Shown here: positions 23,815 through 35,532 of the stretch, in pieces
Layout: each line of letters begins with the position of its first letter
Numbering within the stretch: position 1 is the first letter of the stretch
From: Hirsutella rhossiliensis
Taxonomy: Eukaryota; Ascomycota; Sordariomycetes; Hypocreales; Ophiocordycipitaceae
Length of the DNA: 64,000 nt
Reading direction: 5' to 3'
Assembly: GCF_020360975.1 (NCBI RefSeq)
Contig: NW_025408678.1
Span: forward strand, 1,736,001 to 1,800,000
The notes under the pieces: generated by a model
Databases searched by the model: none
The model's input: only the letters and a program-made list of their open reading frames with translations
What the model was told of the DNA's origin: nothing
Translations under genes and position numbers: made by a program

Positions 23815-24935
23815 ATGGCTTCGGCGTCGAGCAAGGTCGGCGGCGTGACCTTGGCCGTGCGTCTCTTCACGCCCCTGGCTCTCGGTTCGGCGGGATACGC
23901 CGCGTGGCGCGTCAACTGGCCTGTTCTCGTCCGGTCCTTTCTCACCGGCCCGGGCCGCACCTCGCGCGTTTTGCTGCTGCTCTTTGCCGCCTTGAACTGG
24001 AAGAACCTTCCGTTCGCATGGACTGTAAGCCCCCACGATGGACTGGAGTGAATCAATCGCTGTACAGACAAGGAAGGACTGTTGCTGACAGCTTCTCCCG
24101 TCGCCAGTACCGTGTCTTCTACGCCATCATCTACCACAACGTCCTGCGCAAGTCGCCACAGCTCACGCCCCGGGCCCTCTTCAAGCCCCTCATCTCCGAG
24201 ACGCACGCGCCCCTGCTCGAGATGGACTACAATCTGCACAAGTCCAACTCGACCTACTTTACCGACCTCGACGTCTCGCGGAGCCACCTCGTCAGCTTCC
24301 TCTGCCGCCCGGGCCTCCGCAAGCTGGCGCACAACCCGGAGACGAAGCTCATCCTCGACCCCGCCACCGACAAGCCCGTCCGCGGCTCCATGGGCATCAT
24401 GCTGGGCGCCGTGCACTGCAGCTTCAGGCGTGAGATTGGAATCTACCGGGGTTACGAGCTGTGGAGCCGCCTGCTCTGCTGGGACCGCAAGTGGATGTAC
24501 ATTGTCACTCACTTCGTGCCCAAGGGGACCGCAAGACCGACCGAGTGGCTGGATCAGCCGTCTGGCAAGGTCAAGAAGACGGCGGCCAACGGCGCCGCGC
24601 CTAGCTGGGAGAGCAAGATCTACGCGACGGCCTTGAGCAAGTACGTCTTCAAGCTCGGTCGCCTCACCGTGCACCCTGCTGTTGTCTTGTCCGAGTCGGG
24701 ACTGCTTCCGGATCGCCCCGGCGGCTGGACCAGCGGAACCAACCAGCTCGGCGACGAGGCCGCCAGTGTCGCCGACGTCGACCTGTCCGAGGAGGGCGAG
24801 TGGGATTGGCGCCGCGTCGAGGGGCAGCGCAGACAGGGCATGGAGCTGGCCGCCAAGTTCCAAGCCCTCGACGGCATGCACGGTCTCTTCGACGGGGGTG
24901 CCACCGGTGCTCTCGGCAAGTACGGGCCCTGCTGA
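23815..24935 (+). CDS. THEM6-like thioesterase-superfamily membrane protein
   Basis: Exons 23,815-24,024 and 24,108-24,935 (83 bp intron gtaagc...cgccag) encode 345 residues starting MASASSKVGG. Seen: two hydrophobic N-terminal segments (about residues 14-33 and 48-66), then the hot-dog-like region YRVFYAIIYHNVL...THAPLLEMDYNLHKSNSTYFTDLD, which resembles fungal proteins often annotated as capsule polysaccharide biosynthesis or thioesterase-like (4HBT_2/THEM6 type). The DYN.HKSNSTYF.DLD segment is the most diagnostic. It is probably a membrane-anchored acyl-thioesterase-fold protein; substrate unknown. The C-terminal ~80 residues are acidic and low in known motifs. A long open frame on the opposite strand (23,673-25,004) is a GC-driven shadow. 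Confidence 0.8.
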
Positions 24936-25206
24936 TTCCTCTGGGTAAGAAGGGGCGCACAACGGTGGCCGTGTTGCGGCTGCAAGCCCGGAATGCATGT
25001 CCATGAGTGCAGTGGACGAGACGGTGCTGTTTAGATTTGGGCTTTATACGGTTATATCAGGTATAGACAAATAGACCCCTAAGATGCGCAAGCCAAACAA
25101 GAGACGACAGTATGCTTGCCCTCTCTCCCTCCTTTTTAGTAACCAGAAGCACCAACGCCGTTGTTTTTCATATACTTTGTACTCTAAGCCGCCTCATCTA
25201 CAGCGG

Positions 25207-25688
25207 CTATCGCATCATGAGGACGGCAGCCGCAACCGCAGCCATGGCCAGGCAACCCGCATGAAGCTCCAACCTGGGGGACGTTGCACCCGAGGTGGCC
25301 ACCCTGGCGGTCGCCGACGCCTTAGAAGCACCGACGCTGTCCGGGGCCACCTCTTGGCAGAGATTCAAGACGACCCGGGCCGTCTCTTTGCGAACAACAA
25401 GCGTCAGAGGGACTTGATCGCGCAGCCTCCGCGGGCAATGCTCTGGCGCAGCTTACCCGTCATGTTTTCCAGGCTGCAGCCCATCTTGACCAGGCACGGG
25501 GCCACGGTGCGGATGATAGGCTCCAGCCGGGCGCACTGGCAGGTGAACTGCGTGAGGCCGCAGCCGTGGACTGCGACGCCCTTGGCGAGACACTCGAGGG
25601 AGCATGCGGGGAGTGTCTTCTGGAGGGTGGCCAGGTCGACGGCTGCGACGAGGGTGAGGAGGGCGACGATGCAGGCTGTGGGTTTCAT
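25207..25688 (-). CDS. CFEM-domain secreted, probably GPI-anchored protein
   Basis: Exons 25,457-25,688 and 25,207-25,385 on the - strand, joined across a 71 bp phase-1 intron (gtaagc...gcaaag), encode 136 residues. Read without the intron, the frame stops after 94 residues with an incomplete domain. With it, the mature protein has exactly the eight CFEM cysteines (about residues 29, 33, 43, 50, 52, 65, 71, 87), including the FTCQC pair, and ends in a short hydrophobic tail (LAMAAVAAAVLMM) suited to a GPI signal. The N-terminus (MKPTACIVALLTLVAA) is a signal peptide. CFEM proteins act at the cell surface in haem/iron acquisition, adhesion or host interaction; which applies here is unknown. 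Confidence 0.85.
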
Positions 25689-28103
25689 GCTGCCTCTTGA
25701 GCTTGCAGAGTGCGAAGAGGGGAATGTCAGAGTTAAGCTCGTAGGAGCCGGAGCAGGGGGGGTGGCAGAAGATGCTGAGATTCCCTGAAGATGGGTGCTC
25801 GGTGACGAGGGTCCTTCTGATCAGCCGCCGAAGACTGATGCATCGAGGAACAAAAAACGACCGTGATGATGGGCGAGTAAGAAGCGGGAAAAGAAGAGAT
25901 GCACAGAGGAGCGCGTAAGAAACCGTCTAACGTGCAGGTAACAGCCAGGGTCCATCAACGTCGAATCCGTTGAGTCGAGCAGGCAAAGCAACACCTCTCG
26001 TCACGGAAGAGCAGGTTCCAGAACATCCCAGGGACAGACACACACACAACTCACACTCGTACTTACATGCAAGACAGAGCTCTGCAGCAAACAGCAGGGA
26101 CGCACATGCACAACGGAGGCGTGGTTGGCGTTGGCGTCTCAAGGATTCGGGGGCTCGGGGACTGGCAACCCGGCGAATCCGGAGCCAGAACAGCGTCGCA
26201 TCGGCCCTGTGACGACGGACCTGGCGCGCAGCTCGAGGCTCACTCGAGCCACTCTCCGCGAGTCTTGTCCCGACTTCCAGCTTCCGCGTCGGCTCGATGC
26301 ATCTCATCCTGGTTCCCCCGCACGGGAGCAACGTCCATTGTTGGTTCAGCCTCTGCTTCTGCGTCGCATATTGATGGCATCTCGGGGTAGGGATGAGCCA
26401 TGGGATGCGCAGCAGCGACGGTTGGACAGTAGCCAGGCACACGGCCCAACAGGCCGAACGAAAGCGAGCCACGGTCGTACCGTGTCGTACGTTGTCAGAT
26501 CAAACGGAGACGAGAGGACAGGGATAATAGCGCTGCGGTGCTGCAGGAACCTGGATGCATGGGCGAGCTGAAAGCCGCAGCCCTCGCCATCGTCAGGCAG
26601 GCACTGGCCGAGTTGGCCACGAGGTGAAGAGTTCACGTTGCTCCGAGCAGGTAAGCGGGCCATCGGAGACAATAGTAGACGTCCGAGCCGTTACCAATGC
26701 CATGCCGTTTCTCGATCGAATGCGTGCACCACAAGGACCATCAAGTCGCCGAGCCTTGCCGCGAGATGTGGTGCAAGTGAGGGACCTCAGCACCATCTTC
26801 ACCCCGTCCGATGGCTGCTGTTGGCTGTTACAAGAGCAACGCGGCTGAGAAGATCAAAGTCGACAACGTACCATCGGCGTCCATCCGCCTCAAACTACGA
26901 CATGCGCAACGTCATGGGAACAAGGCAGAGGAAGCCACTTGGCCAGAGGCTGCGTCCAACCTCATGCCGTGACAGTGACGATATTTAATACAAAAGGCAA
27001 TGTGACGTGAGTCAAGAGAATCCCATGACGCCACACCGACGCAAGGATCGGGTCCAAAGTTGTTCAGAGACATGTTGTTTGACAACAAAGTCCGCATCGG
27101 CAAAGCCTCAGTGCTTGACTCTAATTTGGTCATCATCATAACAACTTTGGTCCGTCTCCTGTCCCGGGGCAGATCCCAAGGCAAAGCTCCGCGAGAAGCC
27201 CAAGAGTGTTAAAAGGCGGCATCGCCACCACGGACGGCGACGGATCCTGGAACCCCCTCGACTCAAGAATAAGCCCCATCGAGTAACCCAGCTTGCGCCG
27301 GGCAATCGCATACCTATCAATCTCGACAAGAAATCCACTGGGCCCGCAACCGCCCGCGCCAACACCGCAGCGTCCACCCGCCATCCGCCACCGCTCACCC
27401 GCCGCCGGGGGACCCCGAGCGCACGCCATCCGGCACGGACTCGTATCTTCATCCATGGGGGCCGGAGACGCACAATCAGGTCCGGCGAGGGATCGCGAGA
27501 GGCAGATGTAGCGGCGGGCAGGGCGGATGCTGCGCGAGGGCCAAGGCACCAGAGGTCAGCCGCAGTGCTTTTATGGCGGCGCGTTTCCGCATGCTCCGTC
27601 CGAAGAGCGGAGTCGTCCGGGGACTTTCTCCCAAAGCAAACAAGAGTGCGAGACGCTGCAAGTGCAAGTGTCTCTGTGTGTGAGCTTCGAATGGCGATTT
27701 GTTGATCGAGGGGGTTGAGGAGGAGGGAAAAGAAAGAGACGAAAATTTCAGAGCTCAGCATTTTATTGGGCCTCGATTATTGCGCTAGCTGGTGGTGCAC
27801 ATGCGATTACAGGGGTCTTCCGCCTTGCGGGTCCACTCTGTGCGGGCCAATCACCGCCAGGCTCTGAAAAAGGCTGAGCGGCTGCCGCTGTGCTCCAAGA
27901 AGTCCACGCCGACAGTGGATTCGCAGGCCAACTTAAGCACAGCACGACAAGTCGAGCACCACAGTCGCGTGCGCCGAGCAGACTTTGGGCGAGCGAATCT
28001 TTGGCTCGACTCGGCCGGCAGACGGGGACCTGCTGCACGCGCCTGAGCCGCAAGCATCTCTTCACCTCCTCTCCAGAATAGCTTCGGCCATCCACCGGCC
28101 ATC
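25689..28103. other. 2.4 kb intergenic stretch; no gene supported
   Basis: Many overlapping open frames of 60-220 codons occur on both strands, all without recognisable domains and with composition typical of GC-rich chance frames. The least unlikely is on the - strand at 27,136-27,450 (GFLVEIDRYAIARRKLGY...). A short CA microsatellite lies at 26,038-26,050. The right end contains the Rae1 promoter. A gene with several introns could be hidden here. Confidence 0.45.
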
Positions 28104-29297
28104 ATGTCGGGCCTCTTTGGAGGCGCCTCGGCCACCCCGTCAACGAGCACCCTCGGCGACCTTAAGCAGGACGTTGCGCTCAGCGACCCTCCCACCGACA
28201 GCATCTCGGCCCTGTCCTTTTCGCCCGCCGCCAACACGCCCGACTTTCTCGCCGTCGCCAGCTGGGACAACAAGATTCGCGTCTATGAGATCGCCCAGAA
28301 CGGCCAGAGCCAAGGGCGCCACGTCTACGAACACAGCCAGCCCATTCTCGACTGCGACTTTTCAAAGGTGAGCCGCGACGGGCATCCCGTCTTGGGCGAC
28401 GCTGACTCGTCGACACGCAGGACGGCACCAAGATCGCCTCGGCCGGCGCCGACAAGAATGTCAAGGTCTGCGACCTTAGCTCCCAGCAGGACATTGTCGT
28501 CGGCACGCACGATCTGCCCGTGCGGACATGCCGCTTCTTCGACAGCGGCAGCGGACCCATGGTCGTCTCGGGCTCCTGGGACAAGACGGTCAAGTACTGG
28601 GACCTCCGGCAACAAGGCCCGGCCGCGACGGTTCAGTGCCAGGAGAGGGTCTACAACATGGACGTGCGGGACAACCTGTGTGTTGTCGGCACCGCGGACC
28701 GCTACATCAATGTCATCGATCTCAAGAATCCCACAAAGTTCTATAAGACGCTGCAGAGCCCGTTGAAGTGGCAGACAAGGGTGGTGAGCTGCTTCACCGA
28801 CTCGGCGGGCTTTGCCATCGGTAGTATCGAGGGGCGATGCGCCATTCAATACGTCGAAGACAAGGACTCAAGGTATATCTCGGATCCTTTGTCGAGCAAT
28901 CGGCTTTTGGGGAACAAGGCCCGTGGCTGACATATACAGCTCCAACTTCTCCTTCAAGTGTCACCGCGACGCTGCCGTGAACAATGTGGTCAACGTGCAC
29001 GCCGTCAACGACATCTCCTTCCATCCCGTACACGGCACCTTCAGCACCGCCGGATCGGACGGCACGTTCCACTTCTGGGACAAGGACGCCAAGCATCGCC
29101 TCAAGGGATATCCCAACGTTGGCGGAAGTATCACGGCGACGACGTTTAACAAGACTGGGAGCATCTTTGCCTACGCCATTAGTTATGACTGGAACAAGGG
29201 CTACCAGCACAATACGTCGAGCTATCCCATCAAGGTCATGTTGCATCCGGTTAACAATGATGAGTGCAAGCCGAGGCCGTCGATGAAGAAGCGATGA
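28104..29297 (+). CDS. RAE1: mRNA export factor Rae1/Gle2 (WD40 protein)
   Basis: Three exons, 28,104-28,367, 28,421-28,872 and 28,940-29,297, with GT-AG introns of 53 and 67 bp, give 357 residues, the usual Rae1/Gle2 length. Seen: a short N-terminal tail MSGLFGGAS, then WD40 blades including ISALSFSP...LAVASWDNKIRVYEI, DGTKIASAGADKNVKV, MVVSGSWDKTVKYWDLR, CVVGTADRYINVIDL, the SPLKWQTRVV and IGSIEGRCAIQYV stretch, FHPVHGTFSTAGSDGTFHFWD, and a C-terminal FNKTGSIFAYAISYDWNKGY that is highly typical of Rae1. The protein binds the Nup98-type GLEBS motif at nuclear pores and is needed for mRNA export; in animals it also acts in mitosis. The next gene is convergent, 512 bp away. Confidence 0.97.
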
Positions 29298-29809
29298 TGG
29301 GCGCGCGGAGGACAGGAGAGATATGACATGTTTGTAGGCTTTCGGGGATGAACAGCGAACGCGCAGCGACAGGTATACTTGCGCACGAGGACGATACCGC
29401 AGATGACGTGACACCAGAGCCTATGTGTACTAAGGTAGGCATACACGCAGGCTCGGAACACAATAACACGCGCCGATTCACCATCAGGTCTGCAACGGCT
29501 GAGTTTTGTCGAATCTCTGTTGGCTGCTTTGATTCTTGCACTGTCCTTGCATTCTAGCAAGGGCAGAACGGATAGATGGCTTAGATAGTTTGCAATTAAA
29601 ATACAACTCCCCAACATGGGCGGTATACGGTGCTGTTCCGCCGGTGTCCCGTAACCGTTCCCACGCGCTAGTCCGATTTATCGCTACATGGCTCCCCGAA
29701 TTTTCTCTCCTGATCAGAACAATGCAAAACAGACAGGAAATACCAAACATGATGACGAACGAACATGGCTCATGCTGGGCGACATGGACCGGCATGGACG
29801 ACTCTGACG
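29298..29809. other. Shared 3' intergenic region of convergent genes
   Basis: Between the stop codons of Rae1 (+) and the gene at 29,810-30,495 (-). No gene seen. Confidence 0.5.
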
Positions 29810-30495
29810 CTACTTCTTCGCAGGCCCGAGAACATCCTCGACCATGCCCTTCCACAGATCGCGGATCATGCCGCCGCTGTTGCCCTCGTGGCTGTGCAGT
29901 TGGTGGCTGTGCTGACTCTCGTGGGCAAACTTGAGGTCGACGCCGTCGAGCCCGATGCCCTCGACGTCTGAGAGAGGCGTGGCAGGGAGGACATTGTCCG
30001 GGTCGGCGGCGATGATGGAGGGAAGGTGGACGGGGCCGTCGCCGCTCGTGGGGCCGTGGGCGGCCGAGTAGTTGTCCGGCAAGAGGGGCATGCGGGGGCC
30101 GGCGTTGGAGCCCGCATCTGACGAGGCAAACAGGTCCGCCATGGAGGGGAAGATGGCGGCGTCGAGGTTGGTGGAGGCGGCGGCGGCGGAGGCTGAGGGA
30201 GCGGTAGAGTGGAAGGTCTGCATGAGGGGCTTGGGGCGGTTGGCGAGCGATGGCTGGGGCGTGGGCCGATGAGCGGTGGTGAGACCGCGAGAGGACTATT
30301 CGCCGTTAGACAGGATCCGAGAGGGGCTTGCGTGGCGGAACCTACATCGTGATGGTCGCTACTCCTCAGGAGCTCGGCGTACTTGGGCATGAGGATGGCG
30401 CCGGTGGCGCGGGCGGACGAGTCGCGCAGCGATGCCGCGGCAGAAGAGCCGATTGCTCGCGAGAGCTTGGAGGCCGGGGCGGTGATGCGGGACAT
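29810..30495 (-). CDS. Protein of unknown function, possible mitochondrial targeting
   Basis: Exons 30,346-30,495 and 29,810-30,253 on the - strand, joined in phase 0 across a 92 bp intron (gtaggt...ccccag), give 197 residues. The first in-frame ATG is at 30,495; the frame is open further upstream but lacks an ATG there. The N-terminus (MSRITAPASKLSRAIGSS) is rich in Arg, Ser and Ala and lacks acidic residues, as in mitochondrial presequences. The middle is Ala/Ser/Pro-rich, and the C-terminus holds a more conserved-looking segment, LPATPLSDVEGIGLDGVDLKFA, followed by a His-rich patch and a short amphipathic end. I do not recognise a family and assign no function. Confidence 0.7.
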
Positions 30496-32334
30496 GGCGT
30501 GGGTGGGCGAGTGAGAGGCGATGGATGAGGAGAGGCGGAGGTCGAGGGATGGGGACGTTGACTTGATAAAAGAAAAGCAGTCGCTAATGGATGCAATTGT
30601 TGGCTTGCGGGAGCTCTCCTGTACAGTGCCGGTTCCGGGCGCGGGAGCGGGAGCGCTAGCGGTGGGGCGACTGTGCGTTACCGGCGGAAGGGTCGATAAG
30701 GTTATCGGGCCCCCAAAGCTCAACGATATGGCGCTCAACAGGTTTCAGTCGTACCGATACCGGTGAGCCTAACAGCCGGGGTTTCAAGCCAGGGCAACAA
30801 CAGTCGGGCGATGGAAACGGCTGCGAGGAAAGAGAGGGGGCGGAAGGAGACGACGGAGGGGATGGGGCGATTGCCCTGACGGGGAGGGGAAGCGGGAGCG
30901 CACAGTAGACAAGCCTGTGAGCGAGACGGCACTCGATAGCCGACTAGTAGCATCTCGGCTGCAGGCAAGTGTCTTGAGCTGCACCCGCGAGGTTGCATCA
31001 GCCGACTGACTATCCGCACTGTACATCTACGCCGTACCTGGCACGGAGTTCACAGCGCGAGCTGTCTTGCGCCGCACAGTCCCTTAGACAACGGGCGCTC
31101 AACGGCCACGCGCCGCTCGCTCGCGGAGACGCAGGTTGGTGGACATGTGTGGACGCTCAGGACACCCGGGCAGAGCAGGATACGAGGGCCCGGCGAGCAT
31201 AGTGCCTGGGCATGCGGGCCTACAGGGGCGCACCTACAGCTGAGGTGGACCGAGACGGCCTCTCCGCCGCCGAACAAGACTCCCTGCCGAGGAAGACTCT
31301 CCGTGCTGAAGAGCCTTAGGTTGGCGATGAGGAAAGTTTGTTAAAAATAGACACAGTGCCCGCTCTTCTCCCATGCAGTTTGTCCGGCACAAAGTCACCG
31401 CAACATCAAACATCAGATCCTCCGGCTCCAGCCGGGCTGCGGCACACACGCTCCATATTCGACGGGGCACGTGCCGCGTAACAAACCGCATCAATCAATC
31501 GTGGCGCGATGACTGCAGACGATGCGCTGCGACACTTTCTTACAGTAATCAACTCCCCCATCGCATACCGCGGAGACTTTGCGCCACAGTCTCCCTCTGG
31601 CCTTGGCCCTTGTGCAACAACGCGGTGGATGTCGTCTCAGGTTCCAGTAGAGTGTAGAGTGTGGACTTGCCAGAGTTGTACAACCTCCCTTTTAAATATA
31701 ATCAATACCGACGCAGCTGCTCTTCTCTCTTGACTCTTCTTTCCACCAGGCAGTCATGGCCACTTCAAAGAGGCGCGGGTGAAGCCGTTGTCGCCTCGGA
31801 GGAACAAATCATGTCACGGGCAGCCGACATGACTGCTTCCCTCCCAGTAAGCGTCTGCGGCACCCAAAAAGGGTCCAAACGCGACAATAAACACCCTCGC
31901 GGCTCTCTCCAGCACAACTGATGAGGCGTCGGTCGGCTGCCTAACCCAAGTCCGGGCCGCGCAAGTGTCTGAGAATGGATGGCCTGGCCCATGTTACACG
32001 GTTATCATACCAAGCCTGTAACGAAAAGCGCCAAGTTCTCATCAAACCACAACAAGGAATTGTGGCGGCACCTACAGCGTATACGAAATATAAATCGCAA
32101 ACGGCACATATACGGAACAGGATAACACGATGTCTTGTGCTTTGTCGTCACCAAGTATGTGGCGGATTCCGGCCTTGAGAACTGGATGCAAAGGTGAGAG
32201 GATCTCCGAGTATAAGAGTCCACAAGACCTACCGACTTTGACACGACTGCTCCATCACTCATCTGCCCGCGATAGCATTGCAAAGCTGACTCTTCCTTTA
32301 AACCTCAATCCGAAGGTGTTGACTTTTCCCCAAG
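30496..32334. other. 1.84 kb intergenic stretch; no gene supported
   Basis: Divergent upstream regions of the - strand gene at 29,810 and the secreted-protein gene at 32,335. Open frames are short and without domains. Confidence 0.45.
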
Positions 32335-32637
32335 ATGAAAATCGAAGCCTTTGCCTTCATCCTGGCTCTTGCCACCAAGGGCCTTGCCGCCCCGAGCATG
32401 GATTCATGCCTTGCCGTCGACGATCATCAAGGCGCCACCACCGCTGTTCGTGAGCGGCTCCTTACCAGGCGAGCTGCTGCCTGCAGTCTTCTCTGCTGCC
32501 ACAAAAAGTCGTTTTCTGGCATCTGCGCGAAGTGTAAATCTGTCTGTGGCGGTGGCGGCGGCGACGACGATGACGACGACGACGACGACGATGATGATGA
32601 AGACAAGAAGGAAAAGCAACCCAAGGGCGGCAACTAG
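32335..32637 (+). CDS. Small Cys-rich secreted protein with poly-Asp tail, candidate processed peptide
   Basis: Single exon, 100 residues. Seen: a signal peptide (residues 1-19, MKIEAFAFILALATKGLAA), a short pro-region with one Cys, a dibasic RR at 45-46 suited to Kex2 cleavage, then a basic core with six cysteines at 50, 54, 55, 64, 67 and 71 including a CC pair. A run of five Gly, a run of twelve Asp (77-88) and a Lys-rich end follow. Six cysteines in about 22 residues would allow three disulfides in a very compact fold. No known family recognised. Possible roles are an effector, antimicrobial or metal-binding peptide; none is shown by sequence. The Asp run comes from a GAC/GAT microsatellite that continues beyond the stop in another frame. 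Confidence 0.75.
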   Translation: MKIEAFAFILALATKGLAAPSMDSCLAVDDHQGATTAVRERLLTRRAAACSLLCCHKKSFSGICAKCKSVCGGGGGDDDDDDDDDDDDEDKKEKQPKGGN

Positions 32638-33083
32638 CACGACGGCGGCGGCGGCGACGTCGACGATGATGGGTGGCGGCCATAGCGGCATAGACAACGC
32701 ATCACCCCAAGCACCAAGTCTTAAAATCTCGACAGCCGATGGGTCTTGGTGCCATGTCGCCATATTTCTTATACTTCTGGCTCTAAGGCGAGAACTAGCT
32801 CTCATTTTTGCATGTAACGACAAGGAAAAGTTGTCAGTGATAGCTTCTACTCGCAGTCTAAGCGTTGAAGCCCAACCGAGCAAATCGAGGGCATAGGCCA
32901 ATACGTATGTCGAAAGGAATAACACTCGTTCTCGTCAATGAACTCTCGTCTGAAGGTCCTTTGGTGCTTGGGGGCCATTGATGCCCAAGATGGCCCACGA
33001 CGCCCCCTGCGGAGAGGATGGTTGACAAAGAAAATGGATATTTTGATGCCAACCCAGCTCGTCTGATCCTCGCTTGTTGCGAT
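32638..33083. other. Intergenic; no gene seen
   Basis: GAC/GGC-rich for the first 60 bp, then ordinary sequence. It holds the 3' flanks of the secreted-protein gene (+) and the NmrA-like gene (-). Confidence 0.5.
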
Positions 33084-34239
33084 TCAAGGAGAATAATGTT
33101 TGTGCATCCATCGCTCGAGCGTCATGAGCTCCTCCGGAAATCCTTTCGCTGCCGTTGCGCGAGCCTTGAGCTCCCTTGCCGGCCCAATGTCGTCGACTTC
33201 TCCAAAATACCTTCCTCCAGAATGTTGGAGAAAGCCAAACATGGCCTTGACTGTTTCCAGATCAGGATCTCCCCTGGTGTCGATAGACTTCCAATCAATC
33301 GGGACATAGCGCGCTTTTTTCCCGGTGACTGTGGCAGATTAGAAAGGTGCCTGTGAATCGAAGTTGTAGGAGACTGACTCTTTTGAAACTCGGAGACCAT
33401 CTTCTCGCACTTGGCTTTGTCGCTGATGCCATGGATAAAGCGCCCATTGTAAAGTTCTGGGGCGAGCAAAACGCCGTGTACAAGATCGCCGTAGTCGTCC
33501 TCCATTGAAATAAAGGGAACCTCGTCGGTGCCGCCCCAGCGGGGAGCTCGAAAGGTGAGATAGCCTTCGTCATCGACGTCGAACGGGAATCCTCCCATCT
33601 CGGCCGCGAATTCCCGCACCAAGTTGTTTTCCATGTACCAGCCAGCACTGACAATGACGACGCTCTTGAATCCCCTGATCTTCGCATACTCTCCCACAGC
33701 GTACTTCTCTGTCATGAATGAGCGAGTGCTGCAGCTAGAGGCGGCAATGAATCGGGCAGCTTACCGTCGAAGCCTTCAGAGGACACAGCGCCGTGGGTGG
33801 TCAGGGTCGCCGATGCCAGCCCGCTATAGACAAAGTACTGCACGCCAGCTTCAAAAGCCGCATCGACAACGAGCTTTCCCAGACCGCTTTCAGTTATCCC
33901 CCCTGGACGGTGCAGGGCCTGTAAAACCGCAGCCCGTCAGCCAAGAGCGGAGGAGAGGCTGCCATTGGTGCAGAGACGTACAGGGTCAGAAGTGTTGGTA
34001 TTCACAAAGACGGCCCAGCTGCCCTTGAAAGCCTCCAAAACCTCGTCTTTGTGGAATCCATCTGCCTTGACCACCTCTACGCCTCGAGCGGCGAGTTTCT
34101 TGGCCTTTTCAGAGTCTGGATTTCGGGTGATGGCGCGCAGTGAAAAGTCATGCGACTTGTTCTGCAGCAGCGAATCGACAACACTTCCCCCTTGAACGCC
34201 CGTGGCACCGTAGACTGTAACGAGCTTTTTCGGAGACAT
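33084..34239 (-). CDS. NmrA-like NAD(P)-binding protein
   Basis: Four exons on the - strand, 33,982-34,239, 33,765-33,918, 33,379-33,708 and 33,084-33,328, with introns of 63, 56 and 50 bp, all GT-AG and in frame, give 328 residues. The start MSPKKLVTVYGATGVQGG carries the GxxGxxG dinucleotide-binding motif of the atypical short-chain dehydrogenase/NmrA group. Further seen: AGVQYFVYSGLA, the SVVIVSAGWYMENNL segment, GKKARYVPIDWKSIDT and GPARELKARATA. This group includes redox sensors that bind NAD(P) and regulate transcription factors, as NmrA does for AreA, and also enzymes; the catalytic Tyr-Lys pair is not evident, so a regulatory role is as likely. Divergent from the gene at 35,533. Confidence 0.9.
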
Positions 34240-35532
34240 GGTGGGGAATGGCAGCAAGGTGAGAGCTTGGACGAGGCTTTCCGAGGTACAAATTGTAACT
34301 GGCTGTTGTCAAATCTGAAAACTGAAAGCGGAAATGCGGATTTATACCTTTCGAATCGAGGAGAGAGTGGAACCCATCTGTCCGCCCATGCAGCATGCAT
34401 GCGCTCGTTTATTCATCTGGCCGAACGAGCAGGGGCCAAGCCGTGGTATGACACATTTCGTCATCCGCAAGACGCGGAGTCCGTAATCGTAACACATGGT
34501 TCCTATAACTTCCGTCAGCATCATCACTGAGGGGTAAGTACGCGGGCTTGTACGAGCTTGCGGCCGCCGCAGGTGCATTTTGATTGGTGGCAGGCATGGC
34601 TCTGTGGCGACTGGGCGACTGGAGTTGACGTTGGAGTTGACGTCGGCGGCTCGAAACTCAACTTGTGGTTAATCTTGAACCACATATTCAGAAACTCGTT
34701 GGATTGCAATTTCATTTCTCTCCTCGGCCGGTCATGCGTACATGTACCAGACGTGTAGTTGTCAAGCATGTCCGACCGACAACGGCTGGGCTTGGATTAT
34801 TCTCCGCCCCTTAAGCTCGGCATCGAGGCGGAGTGCGGACGGCGGACTTTGGCACCAGAGCGAGGGGCGCTTTGGTCGTGTGAAGCAGACATGGTGAATG
34901 CGGTGAATAAACACGCGCGAAAAGGAACTGACCATCGGAAGCGGTCGGTGTTGAGATCTGATAAGTGTCAAAAGCCAGTATCCAAAGACGAGGAAGACTT
35001 ACGTGAGGAGATCAACTGAACCGGCCCTCGAGAGGTGGTCGGTCGTGGAGATATGGCGATCATTAGAAGCGAAACTCCCAAGACGAGACGTGCAGAACTT
35101 ACCCGAGGAGGTACTCTGAGAGGAATAGACTGGCGTGCGCGAAGACGAACCGTCTCCCTCTCTGCACAGGTTTCCTTGGAGCTTTGTGCGACAGTCCTCG
35201 TCGATCATCAAGTGCGCATCGTCCGCGATGGTTATGAGAAGCACGTTTGCGCAGAGGCACCGCCAGGGGGGTCGTTTGAAATTGCGCGCCCAGGCTGCCT
35301 TGGGGAAAAGTTGATGCCTTTGAAATCAGGAATCCAAGGCAAAGAGATGCCTCAGGCTGTTCCGTGGCCCGGGACGAAATCAACCCGCGCCGCTCCTGCA
35401 CTTTCTTGAACACGCGTTTCCGCGACACAACACACAAATTCCCTCCCCCAAAGCCAAATACATATCAGCAGACTCGAGGGCTGAGCCTGACTCCTCTTCG
35501 ACCAGTGTGTAACCTCGCCATTTCTTCTCAAT
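34240..35532. other. 1.29 kb divergent promoter region; no gene supported
   Basis: Upstream regions of the NmrA-like gene (-) and the gene at 35,533 (+). A short duplication (ggagttgacgt twice) lies at about 34,620-34,645. Open frames here are short and without recognisable domains. Confidence 0.45.

Noticed and set aside
23673..25004. 443-codon open frame on the - strand
   Set aside because: It covers the thioesterase-like gene on the opposite strand, is driven by GC-rich third positions and has no domain.
27108..27761. 217-codon and overlapping 137-codon - strand frames
   Set aside because: Arg/Pro/Gly-rich, overlapping each other in different frames; no family resemblance.
30346..30738. 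Longer N-terminus for the - strand gene at 29,810
   Set aside because: The upstream part of the frame begins at TTG and contains no ATG before 30,495.
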